Assembly (NCBI GenBank): GCA_024707075.1
Contig: JANQAK010000003.1
Location: 1 to 64,000, forward strand
DNA: 64,000 nucleotides
Direction of reading: 5' to 3'
Origin: Afipia sp.
Lineage (GTDB): Bacteria > Pseudomonadota > Alphaproteobacteria > Rhizobiales > Xanthobacteraceae
Under the pieces are notes generated by a model. It was not told the origin of the DNA. It did no database searches and saw nothing but the letters and a program-made list of their open reading frames with translations. Shown here one piece after another: positions 32,867 to 44,447 of this stretch (within the stretch, counting starts at the first letter, position 1; each line of letters begins with the position of its first letter). Position numbers and translations under genes: made by a program.

Positions 32867-34032
32867 GCGCGCGCGCCGCCGATGCGCCCCGGACGATATT
32901 CTTGATTGCTGCGGAAGAATCCGGCGACCGGCTCGGCGCGGGGCTGATGATCGCCTTGCGCGAACGGCTCGGACCGTCCGTGAAACTGGTCGGCATCGGC
33001 GGCCGTCACATGGCGGAGCAGGGACTCGTGTCGCTGGTTTCGATCGACGAGTTGTCGATCATCGGCTTCATGGCGATCCCAAAGAAATTGCCGTTGATCC
33101 TGCGGCGCATCCGCGAGGCAACCGGCGCGGTGCTGAACGAGCGCCCCGACGTTCTGGTCATTATCGACAGCCCTGATTTCACCCATCGCGTGGCGCGGCG
33201 CGTGCGTGCCCGTGATCCATCGATTCCTGTCGTCAACTATGTGTCTCCGACGGTGTGGGTCTGGCGCGGGGGCCGCGCGAAGAAAATGCGCGCCTATGTC
33301 GACCGGGTTCTCGCGGTATTGCCGTTCGAGCCCGAGGTTCACCGCCGGCTCCGCGGACCACCGTGTACCTATGTCGGTCATCCTCTGCTGGAAGATATCG
33401 ATGCGCTGCGGCCGAATGCGCAGGAACTGGCGCGCAGGACCGCCCCGCCGCCGCTGCTTCTGGTGCTGCCCGGAAGCCGCCGCAGCGAGATCAAGCGCAA
33501 CATGGCGATCTTCGGCGAAACGCTGCGTCTGTTGCGCGATCAGGGCGTGACGTTCGAGCCGGTGCTGCCGACCGTGCCAGATTTGCTGGAGAGCGTCCGC
33601 GCCGCCGCGGAAGGCTGGCCCGTACAGCCGAGGATCGTCGTCAGCGACAGCGACAAGAAGGCCGCGTTCCGGACCGCCCGCGCGGCTCTGGCGAAATCCG
33701 GGACGGTGACGCTTGAACTGGCGCTCGCCGGCGTGCCGATGGTGACGGCCTATCGCGTCACCGGGATCGAGGCGTTTATTGCGCGGCGCGTGATCCAGAC
33801 CTCGTCGATCATCCTTGCCAATCTCATTCTCGGCGAGAACGTGGTGCCGGAATTCCTGCAACAGGATTTCACGGCGGAGAAACTTGCGCCGGCCTTGCGC
33901 GATATTCTCGGCGACACGCCGGCGCGGCAACGGCAGGTGGACGCCTTCGCCCGTCTGGAAGGGATCATGTCCACTCGCGGTAAACGGCCGAGCGAACTTG
34001 CCGCGGATGGTGTGATCGCGACATTGCGCTGA
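32863..34032 (+). CDS. lpxB: Lipid-A-disaccharide synthase
   Basis: FLIAAEESGDRLGAGLM...YVSPTVWVWRGGRAKKM...LPGSRRSEI. Confidence 0.95.
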   Translation: MSARAADAPRTIFLIAAEESGDRLGAGLMIALRERLGPSVKLVGIGGRHMAEQGLVSLVSIDELSIIGFMAIPKKLPLILRRIREATGAVLNERPDVLVIIDSPDFTHRVARRVRARDPSIPVVNYVSPTVWVWRGGRAKKMRAYVDRVLAVLPFEPEVHRRLRGPPCTYVGHPLLEDIDALRPNAQELARRTAPPPLLLVLPGSRRSEIKRNMAIFGETLRLLRDQGVTFEPVLPTVPDLLESVRAAAEGWPVQPRIVVSDSDKKAAFRTARAALAKSGTVTLELALAGVPMVTAYRVTGIEAFIARRVIQTSSIILANLILGENVVPEFLQQDFTAEKLAPALRDILGDTPARQRQVDAFARLEGIMSTRGKRPSELAADGVIATLR

Positions 34033-34069
34033 CGCGTGATGGTTTAGATTGCGCGAGAAGCTCCGCCCA

Positions 34070-34169
34070 TCATCCTGAGGTGCGAGCTCTTGCGAGCCGC
34101 GAAGGATGACGCGTCATATGCCGTCGCCCTTCGAGGCCTCCGCTTCGCTTCGGCACCTCAGGGTGACGG
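34070..34169. repeat. Dispersed palindromic repeat family B, compound copy
   Basis: catcctgaggtgcgagctcttgcgagccgcgaaggatgacg and ccgtcgcccttcgaggc...cacctcagggtgacgg; related element at 58145-58195. Confidence 0.75.
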
Positions 34170-34194
34170 CGCGTTGCGCTTGCCATGCCCAAAC

Positions 34195-34222
34195 AAAAAA
34201 GGCCGGTGCATTGCACCGGCCT
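34195..34222 (-). terminator. gltA Rho-independent terminator
   Basis: GGCCGGTGCA-ttgcaccggcc hairpin with TTTTTT on the minus strand. Confidence 0.9.
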
Positions 34223-34247
34223 CTCTGTTTCTGCGAGCGAAGCGCGC

Positions 34248-35552
34248 TTACTTGCGCTTGTCGATCCCGACGTAATCGCGCGTCGTGGCGCCTGAGTAAA
34301 GCTGGCGTGGACGGCCGATCTTCTGCTGCGGGTCCTGGATCATCTCGCTCCACTGGCTGATCCAGCCCACGGTGCGCGCGACCGCGAACAGCACGGTGAA
34401 CATCGATGTCGGGAAGCCCATCGCCTTGAGCGTAATGCCCGAATAGAAATCGACGTTCGGGTAGAGCTTGCGCTGGATGAAATACTCGTCGCTCAGCGCG
34501 ATCTTCTCAAGCTCAAGCGCGATCGGGAGCAGCGGATCGTTGGCGTGGCCGGTCTCCTTCAGCACCTTGTGGCACATCTGCTGCATGATCTTGGCGCGCG
34601 GATCGTAGTTTTTGTAGACGCGGTGGCCGAATCCCATCAGGCGGACGGTGCTGTTCTTGTCCTTCACCTTGGCGATAAATTCCGGAATCTTGTCGACGCT
34701 GCCGATCTCGGCCAGCATCTGCAACGCGGCTTCGTTGGCGCCGCCGTGCGCCGGTCCCCACAGGCAGGCGATGCCGGCGGCGATACAGGCGAACGGATTG
34801 GCGCCCGACGATCCGGCGATGCGCACCGTCGAAGTCGATGCGTTCTGCTCGTGGTCGGCATGCAGGATAAAGATCTTGTCCAGCGCTTCGGCGAGCACCG
34901 GGTTGATCTTGTAATCCTCGCACGGCACGGCGAAGCACATGTTGAGGAAGTTCGCAGCAAAGCTGAGCGAGTTCTTCGGATACACGAACGGCTGGCCGAC
35001 GTTGTATTTATAGGCCATCGCGGCCAGCGTCGGAATCTTCGCGATCATGCGCATGGAAGCGATCATGCGCTGCGTCGGATCGGAGATGTCGGTAGAGTCG
35101 TTATAGAAAGCGGCCAGCGCGCCGACCGATGCGACCATGACCGCCATCGGATGCGCGTCGCGCCGGAAGCCCTGGAAGAAGCGGGCCATCTGTTCGTGAA
35201 CCATCGTGTGACGGGTCACGCGATCGTCGAAGTCTTGCTTCTGGGCCTTTGTGGGAAGCTCACCGTAGAGAAGCAGATAGCAGGTTTCGAGGAAGTCGCC
35301 TTTCTCGGCGAGCTGTTCGATCGGATAGCCGCGATAAAGAAGAATGCCGGCGTCGCCGTCGATGTAGGTGATCTTGGAGTCGCAACTGCCGGTGGAGGTG
35401 AAGCCCGGATCGTAAGTGAACATCCCGGTCTGGGCATAGAGCTTGCTGATGTCGATGACATCGGGCCCGACGGAGCCGCTCAGGACCGGGAAATCGACGG
35501 TCTTCCCTTCGACCGTCAGCGTGGCTTTTTTGGTGTTGGTCTTTGCATCCAT
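34248..35552 (-). CDS. gltA: Citrate synthase
   Basis: [35 protein letters not shown]...[16 protein letters not shown]. Confidence 0.96.
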   Translation of the reverse strand: MDAKTNTKKATLTVEGKTVDFPVLSGSVGPDVIDISKLYAQTGMFTYDPGFTSTGSCDSKITYIDGDAGILLYRGYPIEQLAEKGDFLETCYLLLYGELPTKAQKQDFDDRVTRHTMVHEQMARFFQGFRRDAHPMAVMVASVGALAAFYNDSTDISDPTQRMIASMRMIAKIPTLAAMAYKYNVGQPFVYPKNSLSFAANFLNMCFAVPCEDYKINPVLAEALDKIFILHADHEQNASTSTVRIAGSSGANPFACIAAGIACLWGPAHGGANEAALQMLAEIGSVDKIPEFIAKVKDKNSTVRLMGFGHRVYKNYDPRAKIMQQMCHKVLKETGHANDPLLPIALELEKIALSDEYFIQRKLYPNVDFYSGITLKAMGFPTSMFTVLFAVARTVGWISQWSEMIQDPQQKIGRPRQLYSGATTRDYVGIDKRK

Positions 35553-35722
35553 CGTGAAGTCCCCGGTGAGTGTTGCGCAGGGCAAGAAGCGATGCTTACG
35601 GGCGTCATATAGCGACGTAAGCGTTTTGTTCCAGAAGCGTGGCTCAAATGGGTAGCTTATTGCTGTGTGCGCTGCAAGATAGGCCGTCTCAACCCAAAGT
35701 TGGGGCAGCCTTGCGCTGGCGA

Positions 35723-37162
35723 TTACGCTCCGGACGCCTGATCTTGCAGGCGTTCCAGGCAGGTTTGCCGCCCCAGCACGGCCAGAACGTCGAAGATGCC
35801 GGGCGAGGTGGTCCGGCCGGTCAAAGCGACACGTAACGGCTGCGCGATCGCCCCGAGCTTGAGGTTATTTTGCTCCGCGAAACTGCGCATCGCGGCTTCG
35901 GTGGTGGCAGCGGCCCAGGGCGTGACCGGCTCCAGCGCGGCCCGGAGTTTCCCGATCAGTTGCCGCGTCTCAGGCGTCAGCACCGCCGCCGCTTTCGGTT
36001 CGAGCGCGAGCGGACGCTCGGCAAAAATGAACTGCGCGCTGTCGATCAGTTCGATCAGCGTTTTGGCGCGTTCTTTCAGGCCCGGCATGGCGGCCAGCAG
36101 TTGCGCGCGGTTGGTATCATTTAGCTTGCTGCGGATATCGGCCCCGCCGGGAACGAATTGCAGCACATCCTCGAAGCTCGCCAGCAGCGCCTTGTCGTCG
36201 GCATTGCGGATATAGTGGCCGTTGAGGTTTTCGAGCTTGGCGAAATCGAACCGCGCCGCCGAGCGGCCGATGGCCGGCAGGTCGAATTCCTTAATCATCT
36301 CCTCGGTGGAGAAAATCTCCTGATCGCCGTGGCTCCAGCCGAGCCTCACGAGATAGTTACGCAGCGCCTCGGGCAGGTAGCCCATGGCGCGATAAGCATC
36401 GACGCCAAGGGCGCCGTGGCGCTTCGACAGCTTCGATCCGTCCGGGCCGTGGATCAAAGGAATGTGAGACATCACCGGCACGTCCCAGCCGAGCGCATCG
36501 TAAATATGTTTCTGGCGCGCGGCGTTGATGAGGTGGTCGTCGCCGCGAATGACATGGGTGATCTCCATGTCGTGATCGTCGACCACCACCGCCAGCATGT
36601 AGGTCGGGTTGCCGTCCGAGCGCAGCAGCACGAGGTCGTCGAAGTTCTCGTTTTGCCAGACCACGCGGCCCTGCACCTGATCCTCGATCACGGTCTCGCC
36701 GGTCTGCGGGGCGCGCAGCCGGATCACTGGCTTGACGCCGGGCGGGGCTTCGGACGGATCGCGGTCGCGCCAGCGTCCGTCATAGCGCATGGCGCGGCCT
36801 TCGGCCTTGGCAGCCTCACGCATTTGCGTCAGTTCCTCGGCCGATGCGTAGCAGTAGTAGGCCTTGCCGGCGGCGAGAAGCTGCTCGGCAACCTCCCGGT
36901 GCCGGGCGGCGCGGGTGAACTGATAGACCGTCTCGCCGTCCCATTCGATGCCGAGCCATTTCAGGCCGTCGAGAATGGCGTCGATGGCGGCGTCGGTGGA
37001 GCGCTCGCGATCGGTATCCTCGATCCGCAGCAGCATCTTCCCGCCGCGCCCGCGCGCATAGAGCCAGTTGAACAGGGCGGTGCGCGCCCCGCCGATATGC
37101 AGGAAGCCGGTGGGCGAGGGCGCGAAGCGGGTGACGACGGGTTTGGTCATGGTGGCGGTCAA
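35723..37162 (-). CDS. gltX: Glutamate--tRNA ligase
   Basis: [38 protein letters not shown]. Confidence 0.96.
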   Translation of the reverse strand: MTATMTKPVVTRFAPSPTGFLHIGGARTALFNWLYARGRGGKMLLRIEDTDRERSTDAAIDAILDGLKWLGIEWDGETVYQFTRAARHREVAEQLLAAGKAYYCYASAEELTQMREAAKAEGRAMRYDGRWRDRDPSEAPPGVKPVIRLRAPQTGETVIEDQVQGRVVWQNENFDDLVLLRSDGNPTYMLAVVVDDHDMEITHVIRGDDHLINAARQKHIYDALGWDVPVMSHIPLIHGPDGSKLSKRHGALGVDAYRAMGYLPEALRNYLVRLGWSHGDQEIFSTEEMIKEFDLPAIGRSAARFDFAKLENLNGHYIRNADDKALLASFEDVLQFVPGGADIRSKLNDTNRAQLLAAMPGLKERAKTLIELIDSAQFIFAERPLALEPKAAAVLTPETRQLIGKLRAALEPVTPWAAATTEAAMRSFAEQNNLKLGAIAQPLRVALTGRTTSPGIFDVLAVLGRQTCLERLQDQASGA

Positions 37163-37383
37163 TGGTCCCGGGATTGTTACCGGCGGGCGTGTATCACAAC
37201 GCTATCGGACTGTCTCAGAACGAATTGAGCAGGGTTATCGCCAGCCTTACGAGCCGGTGGGGGAACCTGCGTTGTCCGGCGGAGGGCGCGGAAGGCTGTT
37301 TTGACCCGGAAGGCGCGCGGCCGGAAAGCGCGCGGTACCCTCGCACAGGTCTTGGCGCGGCCTCTTGGATTTGGCACATAGGC

Positions 37384-37458
37384 CCAGTGTCCTGAATCCG
37401 AAGTTCGCCTCATTTTCCAGCACGTTCGTAGCGAACTTCGGATTCTAAAGGACACTGG
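37384..37458 (-). repeat. Hairpin element 1 (reverse orientation)
   Basis: CCAGTGTCCTGAATCCGAAGTTCGC ... GCGAACTTCGGATTCtaaAGGACACTGG, 25 bp arms, 3 nt bulge, 22 nt loop. Confidence 0.9.
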
Positions 37459-37469
37459 AAGTTGTGATT

Positions 37470-37545
37470 CCAGTGTGGCGTCAGTTCGCAAGTCCGCAAA
37501 GGAACGTGCTGCCAAATGGCGCGGACTTGCGAACTGCCACACTGG
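37470..37545 (+). repeat. Hairpin element 2 (forward orientation), same family as element 1
   Basis: CCAGTGTGGcgtCAGTTCGCAAGTCCGC ... GCGGACTTGCGAACTGCCACACTGG, 25 bp arms, 3 nt bulge, 23 nt loop. Confidence 0.9.
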
Positions 37546-37560
37546 CTTGAAAGGGTGAAA

Positions 37561-39235
<1,675 letters not shown>

Positions 39236-39329
39236 AGATATAGCCACGCATTCTGCATCCGTTCTGCTGTTCCTCCCGCTGTGCCCTCAGTAGCATTCAA
39301 GCACTGGGACGCGCGGGTGGGGCGGCGCG

Positions 39330-41609
39330 ATGGCCAATCGGGACAGCAACCGGCGGCGGACAAGCGGTAAGGTCAGCACCTGGCCGCCGCGCGATGCGGT
39401 GCGCGCCGGGTCTTCCGCCGACACCGGCGTAAGTGTCTGGTCGTCGTGGGTCGAAACTCTCACAAGCTGGCTGCGCGCCGAAGCCGGGCCGGGCCGATTG
39501 CTGCCCTGGGTGCCGGTCGCATTCGGCACCGGCATCGCGTTGTATTTCGCGGCGGAGCGCGAGCCGGTGGCGTCCGTTGCAGCAGGAACAGCGGCTGTGC
39601 TCTGCATCACCGCCTTTCTGGCGCGGCGGCATCCGGCCTTTCCAGTGGTGGTGATGCTGGCTGCGTTGTCTGCTGGCTTCGCGACGGCTGCGCTCAAGAC
39701 TGCACGCGTCGCCCACGGCGTGCTGGCGCGGCCGATGTTCTCCGTTGCCATGAAGGGGTTTGTCGAAACCCATGAGGAGCGCGAGCGCACCGACCGCTTT
39801 GTGTTGCGCGTGGAGGAGATGGACACGCCGCAGGGCCTCGCCAAACTCGACCGCGTTCGGCTCTCGGTCAGGAAAGGCACCGCGCCCACGGTCGGCAGTT
39901 TTGTCGAGTTGAAAGCGCGATTGCAGCCGCCGCTGTCGCCGCTGCGTCCAGGAAGTTACGACTTCGGCCGCGACATGTACTTTCAGGGCATCGGCGCGTC
40001 GGGCTTCGCGATGGGCGCGATCAGGACGATCGACGCGCCGCGACCCGGCGGCGCGTATCTGCGTTACGTCGCGACGATGCAGGCCATGCGCGACGCCATC
40101 GATGCGCGCATCCGCACCGTGCTCAGCGGAGATTCCCGCGCCATCGCAACCGCATTATTGACGGGACGTCGCGACGCGATCTCGGCGCCGGTCAACGACG
40201 CTATGTTCATCTCGGGGCTTGGCCATGTGCTGTCGATCTCCGGCTATCACATGGCGGTGGTGGCGGGCGTGGTGTTCTTCGCGGTGCGGGCATTGCTGGC
40301 GCTGTTTCCCGCGCTGACGGTGACGTTCCCGATCAAGAAATGGTCGGCGGCGGCGGCTTTCGTCGCAGCCGCCTTCTATCTGCTGCTGTCGGGCGCGGAG
40401 GTCGCGACCCAGCGCTCGTTCTTCATGACGGCAGTGGTGTTGATCGCGGTGATGGCGGACCGCCGCGCCATCACGTTCCGCACCCTCGCGGTGGCCGCGA
40501 TGATCGTGCTGCTGATTGCGCCGGAGGCGCTGGTGCACCCGAGTTTCCAGATGTCGTTCGCGGCCACGCTCGGGCTTGTCGCGCTGGTGCAACTCGGGAT
40601 GCCGAACCTGTTTGCATCCCCGGACAATTCGCAGGTGGCGCGCGCCGCGCTGTGGGGCGGGCGGGAAGTCGTCATGCTGGCGCTGGCCTCGCTGGTCGCG
40701 GGCCTCGCGACCATGCCTTACGCGGCGTTTCATTTTCATCGCGTGACGCCCTACGGCGTGCTGGCGAACCTTGCGGCGATGCCGGTGGTCTCGGTGCTGG
40801 TGATGCCCGCAGGCTTGCTCGGGCTGCTCGCCATGCCGTTCGGTTTCGACGGCGTGTTCTGGCGGCTGATGGACCTTGGCATCGGCTGGATGGTCGCGGT
40901 GTCGCAATGGGTCGCGGCGCTACCCGGCGCCATCGGGCGGCTGGCGGCGTTCGGCGCCGGGCCGCTGACGGCGATGAGCCTCGGCATCATCGCGCTCGGT
41001 CTGCTACGGACGCCGCTGCGCTGGGCCGGAGCAGGGCTGATCGCGCTCGCCACGCTGTGGGCGCTCACGACGCCGCAGCCGGACATTCTGGTGGCGGGTG
41101 ACGGACACACGGTTGGTGTTCGCGGCAGGGATGGCAAGCTCCGCCTGATGCGCACCGCGAAAGATGCGTTCCTGTCGCGGGAATGGCTCGCGGCGGATGC
41201 CGACACGCGCATCGCGACCGATCCGTCGCTGACCGATGGCGTCTCATGCGACGATTCAGGTTGCGTGGTACAGGCCTCCGACGGTGCGACGATTGCTCTC
41301 ACGCTGAAACCCGAAGCCTTCGCGGACGATTGCGCGCGGGCCGCCGTGATCGTGACGTCGCGGCAGCCGCCGTCCGATTGCGCGGCGCTGGTGCTGGATC
41401 AGGACACACTGAGCAGGCGAGGGACGCTCGCCTTGCGCAAGACGGCGGAGGGTTACGCCATTACGGCGATCCGGCCGCGCGGCGCCGATCGCCCGTGGTC
41501 ACCGGCGATTGCAGAGGATGAACCGCAGACGCCTGTGGCCAGGCCGAATGTCCCGGCGCCCCCCGTCGATGTCACGCCCACTGAGAGCGATCTTCAGTTG
41601 GACGATTAA
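39330..41609 (+). CDS. comEC: ComEC/Rec2 family competence-like protein
   Basis: Multi-TM; ALLTGRRDAIS...LGHVLSISGYHMAVVAG; DUF4131-like N-terminus. Confidence 0.9.
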   Translation: MANRDSNRRRTSGKVSTWPPRDAVRAGSSADTGVSVWSSWVETLTSWLRAEAGPGRLLPWVPVAFGTGIALYFAAEREPVASVAAGTAAVLCITAFLARRHPAFPVVVMLAALSAGFATAALKTARVAHGVLARPMFSVAMKGFVETHEERERTDRFVLRVEEMDTPQGLAKLDRVRLSVRKGTAPTVGSFVELKARLQPPLSPLRPGSYDFGRDMYFQGIGASGFAMGAIRTIDAPRPGGAYLRYVATMQAMRDAIDARIRTVLSGDSRAIATALLTGRRDAISAPVNDAMFISGLGHVLSISGYHMAVVAGVVFFAVRALLALFPALTVTFPIKKWSAAAAFVAAAFYLLLSGAEVATQRSFFMTAVVLIAVMADRRAITFRTLAVAAMIVLLIAPEALVHPSFQMSFAATLGLVALVQLGMPNLFASPDNSQVARAALWGGREVVMLALASLVAGLATMPYAAFHFHRVTPYGVLANLAAMPVVSVLVMPAGLLGLLAMPFGFDGVFWRLMDLGIGWMVAVSQWVAALPGAIGRLAAFGAGPLTAMSLGIIALGLLRTPLRWAGAGLIALATLWALTTPQPDILVAGDGHTVGVRGRDGKLRLMRTAKDAFLSREWLAADADTRIATDPSLTDGVSCDDSGCVVQASDGATIALTLKPEAFADDCARAAVIVTSRQPPSDCAALVLDQDTLSRRGTLALRKTAEGYAITAIRPRGADRPWSPAIAEDEPQTPVARPNVPAPPVDVTPTESDLQLDD

Positions 41610-41643
41610 TTCATTGCCCTATGGCTGAGGAGTCCACGGGAAC

Positions 41644-41756
41644 GTCATTCCGGACATCGCGCCCTTCGCGCGATGATCCGGAATCCCGAAGAGTTCATCG
41701 GAAGCAACCGCGAGATTCCGGGTTCGCTCGCAACCACTCGCGCCCCGGAATGACGG
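41644..41756. repeat. Dispersed inverted-repeat element family C
   Basis: CGTCATTCCGG...CCGGAATGACGG termini flanking internal complementary segments. Confidence 0.75.
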
Positions 41757-41808
41757 TGCTTTTTCAATCGCAGGTTAGATCGGGTTTTCAACGTCCAGGG
41801 CAGTCCGA

Positions 41809-42513
41809 TCAATACTTCCGCACCAGCCCGACCAGCTTGCCCTGAATCCGCACGCGGTTGGGCGGCAGGATGCGAACTTCATAGGCTGAGTTGGCAGGCT
41901 CCAGCGCGATGGACGCGCCGCGCCGCCGGAAGCGTTTCAGGGTGGCCTCTTCCTCGTCGATCAGCGCCACCACGATGTCGCCGGTGTCGGCGCTGTCGTT
42001 GCGCTGGATCAGCACGGTGTCGCCGTCGAGGATGCCCGCTTCCATCATGGAGTCGCCGCGCACTTCGAGAGCATAATGCTCGCCGGAGCCGAGCATGTCG
42101 GGCGGCACGCTGATGGTGTGGCTGCGGGTTTGCAGGGCCTCGATCGGCGTACCTGCCGCAATCCGGCCCATCATCGGCACCGAGACCGGGAAGCTCGCAT
42201 CCTCATCGGGACCGGCAGACGGGTTCGAGCGGACCTTGCCGAGATTGCCCTCGATGACGCTCGGCGTGAAGCCGCGGCGTGCGCCGCCGGGATTGACGCC
42301 CAGTTCGGGGAGCTTGATGACCTCGATGGCGCGGGCGCGGTTGGCGAGCCTGCGGATGAAGCCGCGCTCCTCGAGCGCGGTAATCAGCCGGTGGATGCCG
42401 GACTTGGAGCGCAGGTCCAGCGCGTCCTTCATCTCGTCGAACGAGGGCGGAACGCCAGCTTCCTTCAGCCGCTCGTTGATGAAGCGAAGAAGCTCGTACT
42501 GTTTGCGTGTCAG
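41809..42513 (-). CDS. lexA: LexA repressor
   Basis: [61 protein letters not shown] cleavage site region. Confidence 0.97.
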   Translation of the reverse strand: MTRKQYELLRFINERLKEAGVPPSFDEMKDALDLRSKSGIHRLITALEERGFIRRLANRARAIEVIKLPELGVNPGGARRGFTPSVIEGNLGKVRSNPSAGPDEDASFPVSVPMMGRIAAGTPIEALQTRSHTISVPPDMLGSGEHYALEVRGDSMMEAGILDGDTVLIQRNDSADTGDIVVALIDEEEATLKRFRRRGASIALEPANSAYEVRILPPNRVRIQGKLVGLVRKY

Positions 42514-42632
42514 CATCTGAATGGGTCCCCGGTCTTTCGTTGATCCGGTGCTGTCGCTTTCTGAACGTGCCTGTTGAGCGGGCAATCAGAAGGAACGAGT
42601 CACTCGAAACAAATCATGAACGAACACTATCT

Positions 42633-42647
42633 GTTCCATATGTGTTC
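42633..42647 (+). promoter_or_regulatory. LexA box upstream of lexA
   Basis: GTTCCATATGTGTTC = GTTC-N7-GTTC, 120 bp upstream of the lexA start. Confidence 0.85.
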
Positions 42648-42656
42648 CGCAACCCC

Positions 42657-43580
42657 TTAATTTCGCGTCAACGGCGGAGAGGTTCTGCTGACGCGCGCAT
42701 ACCGGCTCGGAGGCTGGCCCACGTACCGGCTGAATGCGGTGCTGAAGGTGCTCGCCGAGCCGTAACCGACGCGTTCGGCGACCTCGCCGAGCCCATAGTC
42801 GTGGCGGCGGAGGAGATCCTTGGCGACGGCCATACGCCAAGCGAGCAGGTATTCCATCGGCGGGAGGCCCACGGTGCGTGTGAAGCGCTCGAAGAACGCC
42901 GAGCGCGACAGTGCGGCCTTCTTCGCGAGTTGGGCCATCGTCCACGAGCGTGCGAGCTGGCCGTGCATCTGCTGCATCGCTGGCGCCAGTCGCGCATCGG
43001 CGAGCCCGCGCAGAAGCCCGGGCGGCGCGTCTTCACCCGACGTCGACCGGAGGGCCTCGATGAGCAGGATCTCCACCAGGCGCTTGAGCACGAGGTCGCG
43101 GCCTGGCTTCCGTTCGCTCGATTCCGCTCCGACGAGTTGCACCAGCACCGAGAGCCGCTCGGCGCCGCGCACGTGAATCAGCCCCGGCAGCAGCGAGACA
43201 GGCAACGCCGCATCGGGCGAGTCGAAAACGAAATAGCCGCCGAGCAACCGGACATCGGGCTTTCCGCCGCGCGTGCCGTGGCGGACTTCACCCGTGGGCG
43301 CGGGCGTCACCTTCGGATCGATGCGCTCGGGCCTCACCGGCTCGAACCCCGAGATGGTGAAGCCCGGCGTCGCCGGAAGGAGCACGAAGTCGCCCGCTTC
43401 GAGCGTAAGGGCCGGGTGGCCGTCGACGGCGAGACGGCAGCGGCCTTCGAGCACGGCGCAGAAGCTCGGCTGACCGAAGTCCGAATAGCGGACACCCCAG
43501 CGCCCGGCGCCGCTGATGCGCTTCGCGAACACGGTCCGCGGCTGAAGCAGCGCGATGATTTCCGAGAGGGGGTCGCTCAC
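42657..43580 (-). CDS. AraC family transcriptional regulator (cupin N-terminus)
   Basis: C-terminal AraC HTH: LSRSAFFERFTRTVGLPPMEYLLAWRMAVAKDLLRR...VGYGSASTFSTAFSRYVGQPPSRY. Confidence 0.92.
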   Translation of the reverse strand: MSDPLSEIIALLQPRTVFAKRISGAGRWGVRYSDFGQPSFCAVLEGRCRLAVDGHPALTLEAGDFVLLPATPGFTISGFEPVRPERIDPKVTPAPTGEVRHGTRGGKPDVRLLGGYFVFDSPDAALPVSLLPGLIHVRGAERLSVLVQLVGAESSERKPGRDLVLKRLVEILLIEALRSTSGEDAPPGLLRGLADARLAPAMQQMHGQLARSWTMAQLAKKAALSRSAFFERFTRTVGLPPMEYLLAWRMAVAKDLLRRHDYGLGEVAERVGYGSASTFSTAFSRYVGQPPSRYARVSRTSPPLTRN

Positions 43581-43678
43581 AACTGGACGATCACAAATGA
43601 ATTATGGACTTTACATTATAGATCGTCCGGCAAGTGACGGCCATAACAATCGGCATCAAAACCACCGGGAAGATCATC

Positions 43679-44422
43679 ATGAAAACTGTCCTCATTACGG
43701 GTTGCTCCTCCGGCTATGGCCTTCAGACCGCCCGACACTTCCATGCGCAGGGCTGGAACGTGGTCGCCACCATGCGCGCGCCGCGCGAAGACGTGTTGCC
43801 GCGATCGGACCGGGTCCGTGTGCTGGCGCTCGACGTGACCAGCCCCCAGAGCATCGCGGCTGCACTGGCGGCGAGCGGGCCGATCGACGTGCTGGTCAAC
43901 AACGCCGGCATTGGGCTTTTCGGCGCGGTCGAGGCCACGCCGATGGCCACGGTGCGCGAGGTATTCGAGACCAACACCTTTGGCGTGATGGCGATGACGC
44001 AGGCGGTGCTGCCGCAGTTCCGTGCGCGTAAGTCGGGCGTGGTGGTGAACGTGACCTCGAGCGCCACGCTGGCGCCGATGCCATTGGTTGCCGTGTATAC
44101 CGCGAGCAAGATGGCCATCGAAGGGTTCACCGCATCGCTTGCGCACGAGCTTGAGGGGTTCGGCGTGCGTGTGAAACTGGTTGAGCCGGGCTACGGCCCG
44201 ACGACGAGTTTTACCAGCAACTCGGGGACGCGCATGGACGGGCTGATCCCCGAGGCCTACGCGCCCTTCGCCCAGCAGGTTTTCGCATCATTCAGCGAGC
44301 CGGCCGCGGTGACGACCGAGGCCGACGTGGCCGAAGGCGTGTGGCGGGCTGCAAACGATATCTCCGGGCAGCTTCGGTTTCCAGCGGGGGCTGACGCCGT
44401 GGCATTGGCTCAGGCGGAATAA
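43679..44422 (+). CDS. SDR family oxidoreductase
   Basis: MKTVLITGCSSGYGLQTARHF, NNAGIG, YTASKMAIEG. Confidence 0.92.
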   Translation: MKTVLITGCSSGYGLQTARHFHAQGWNVVATMRAPREDVLPRSDRVRVLALDVTSPQSIAAALAASGPIDVLVNNAGIGLFGAVEATPMATVREVFETNTFGVMAMTQAVLPQFRARKSGVVVNVTSSATLAPMPLVAVYTASKMAIEGFTASLAHELEGFGVRVKLVEPGYGPTTSFTSNSGTRMDGLIPEAYAPFAQQVFASFSEPAAVTTEADVAEGVWRAANDISGQLRFPAGADAVALAQAE

Positions 44423-44447
44423 CCGGCGGGATCGCTGCTGCGCTCGG

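Noticed and set aside
37162-37395. Small ORFs in the gltX-glnS intergenic region
   Set aside because: No family resemblance, overlap the palindromic elements and the promoter region
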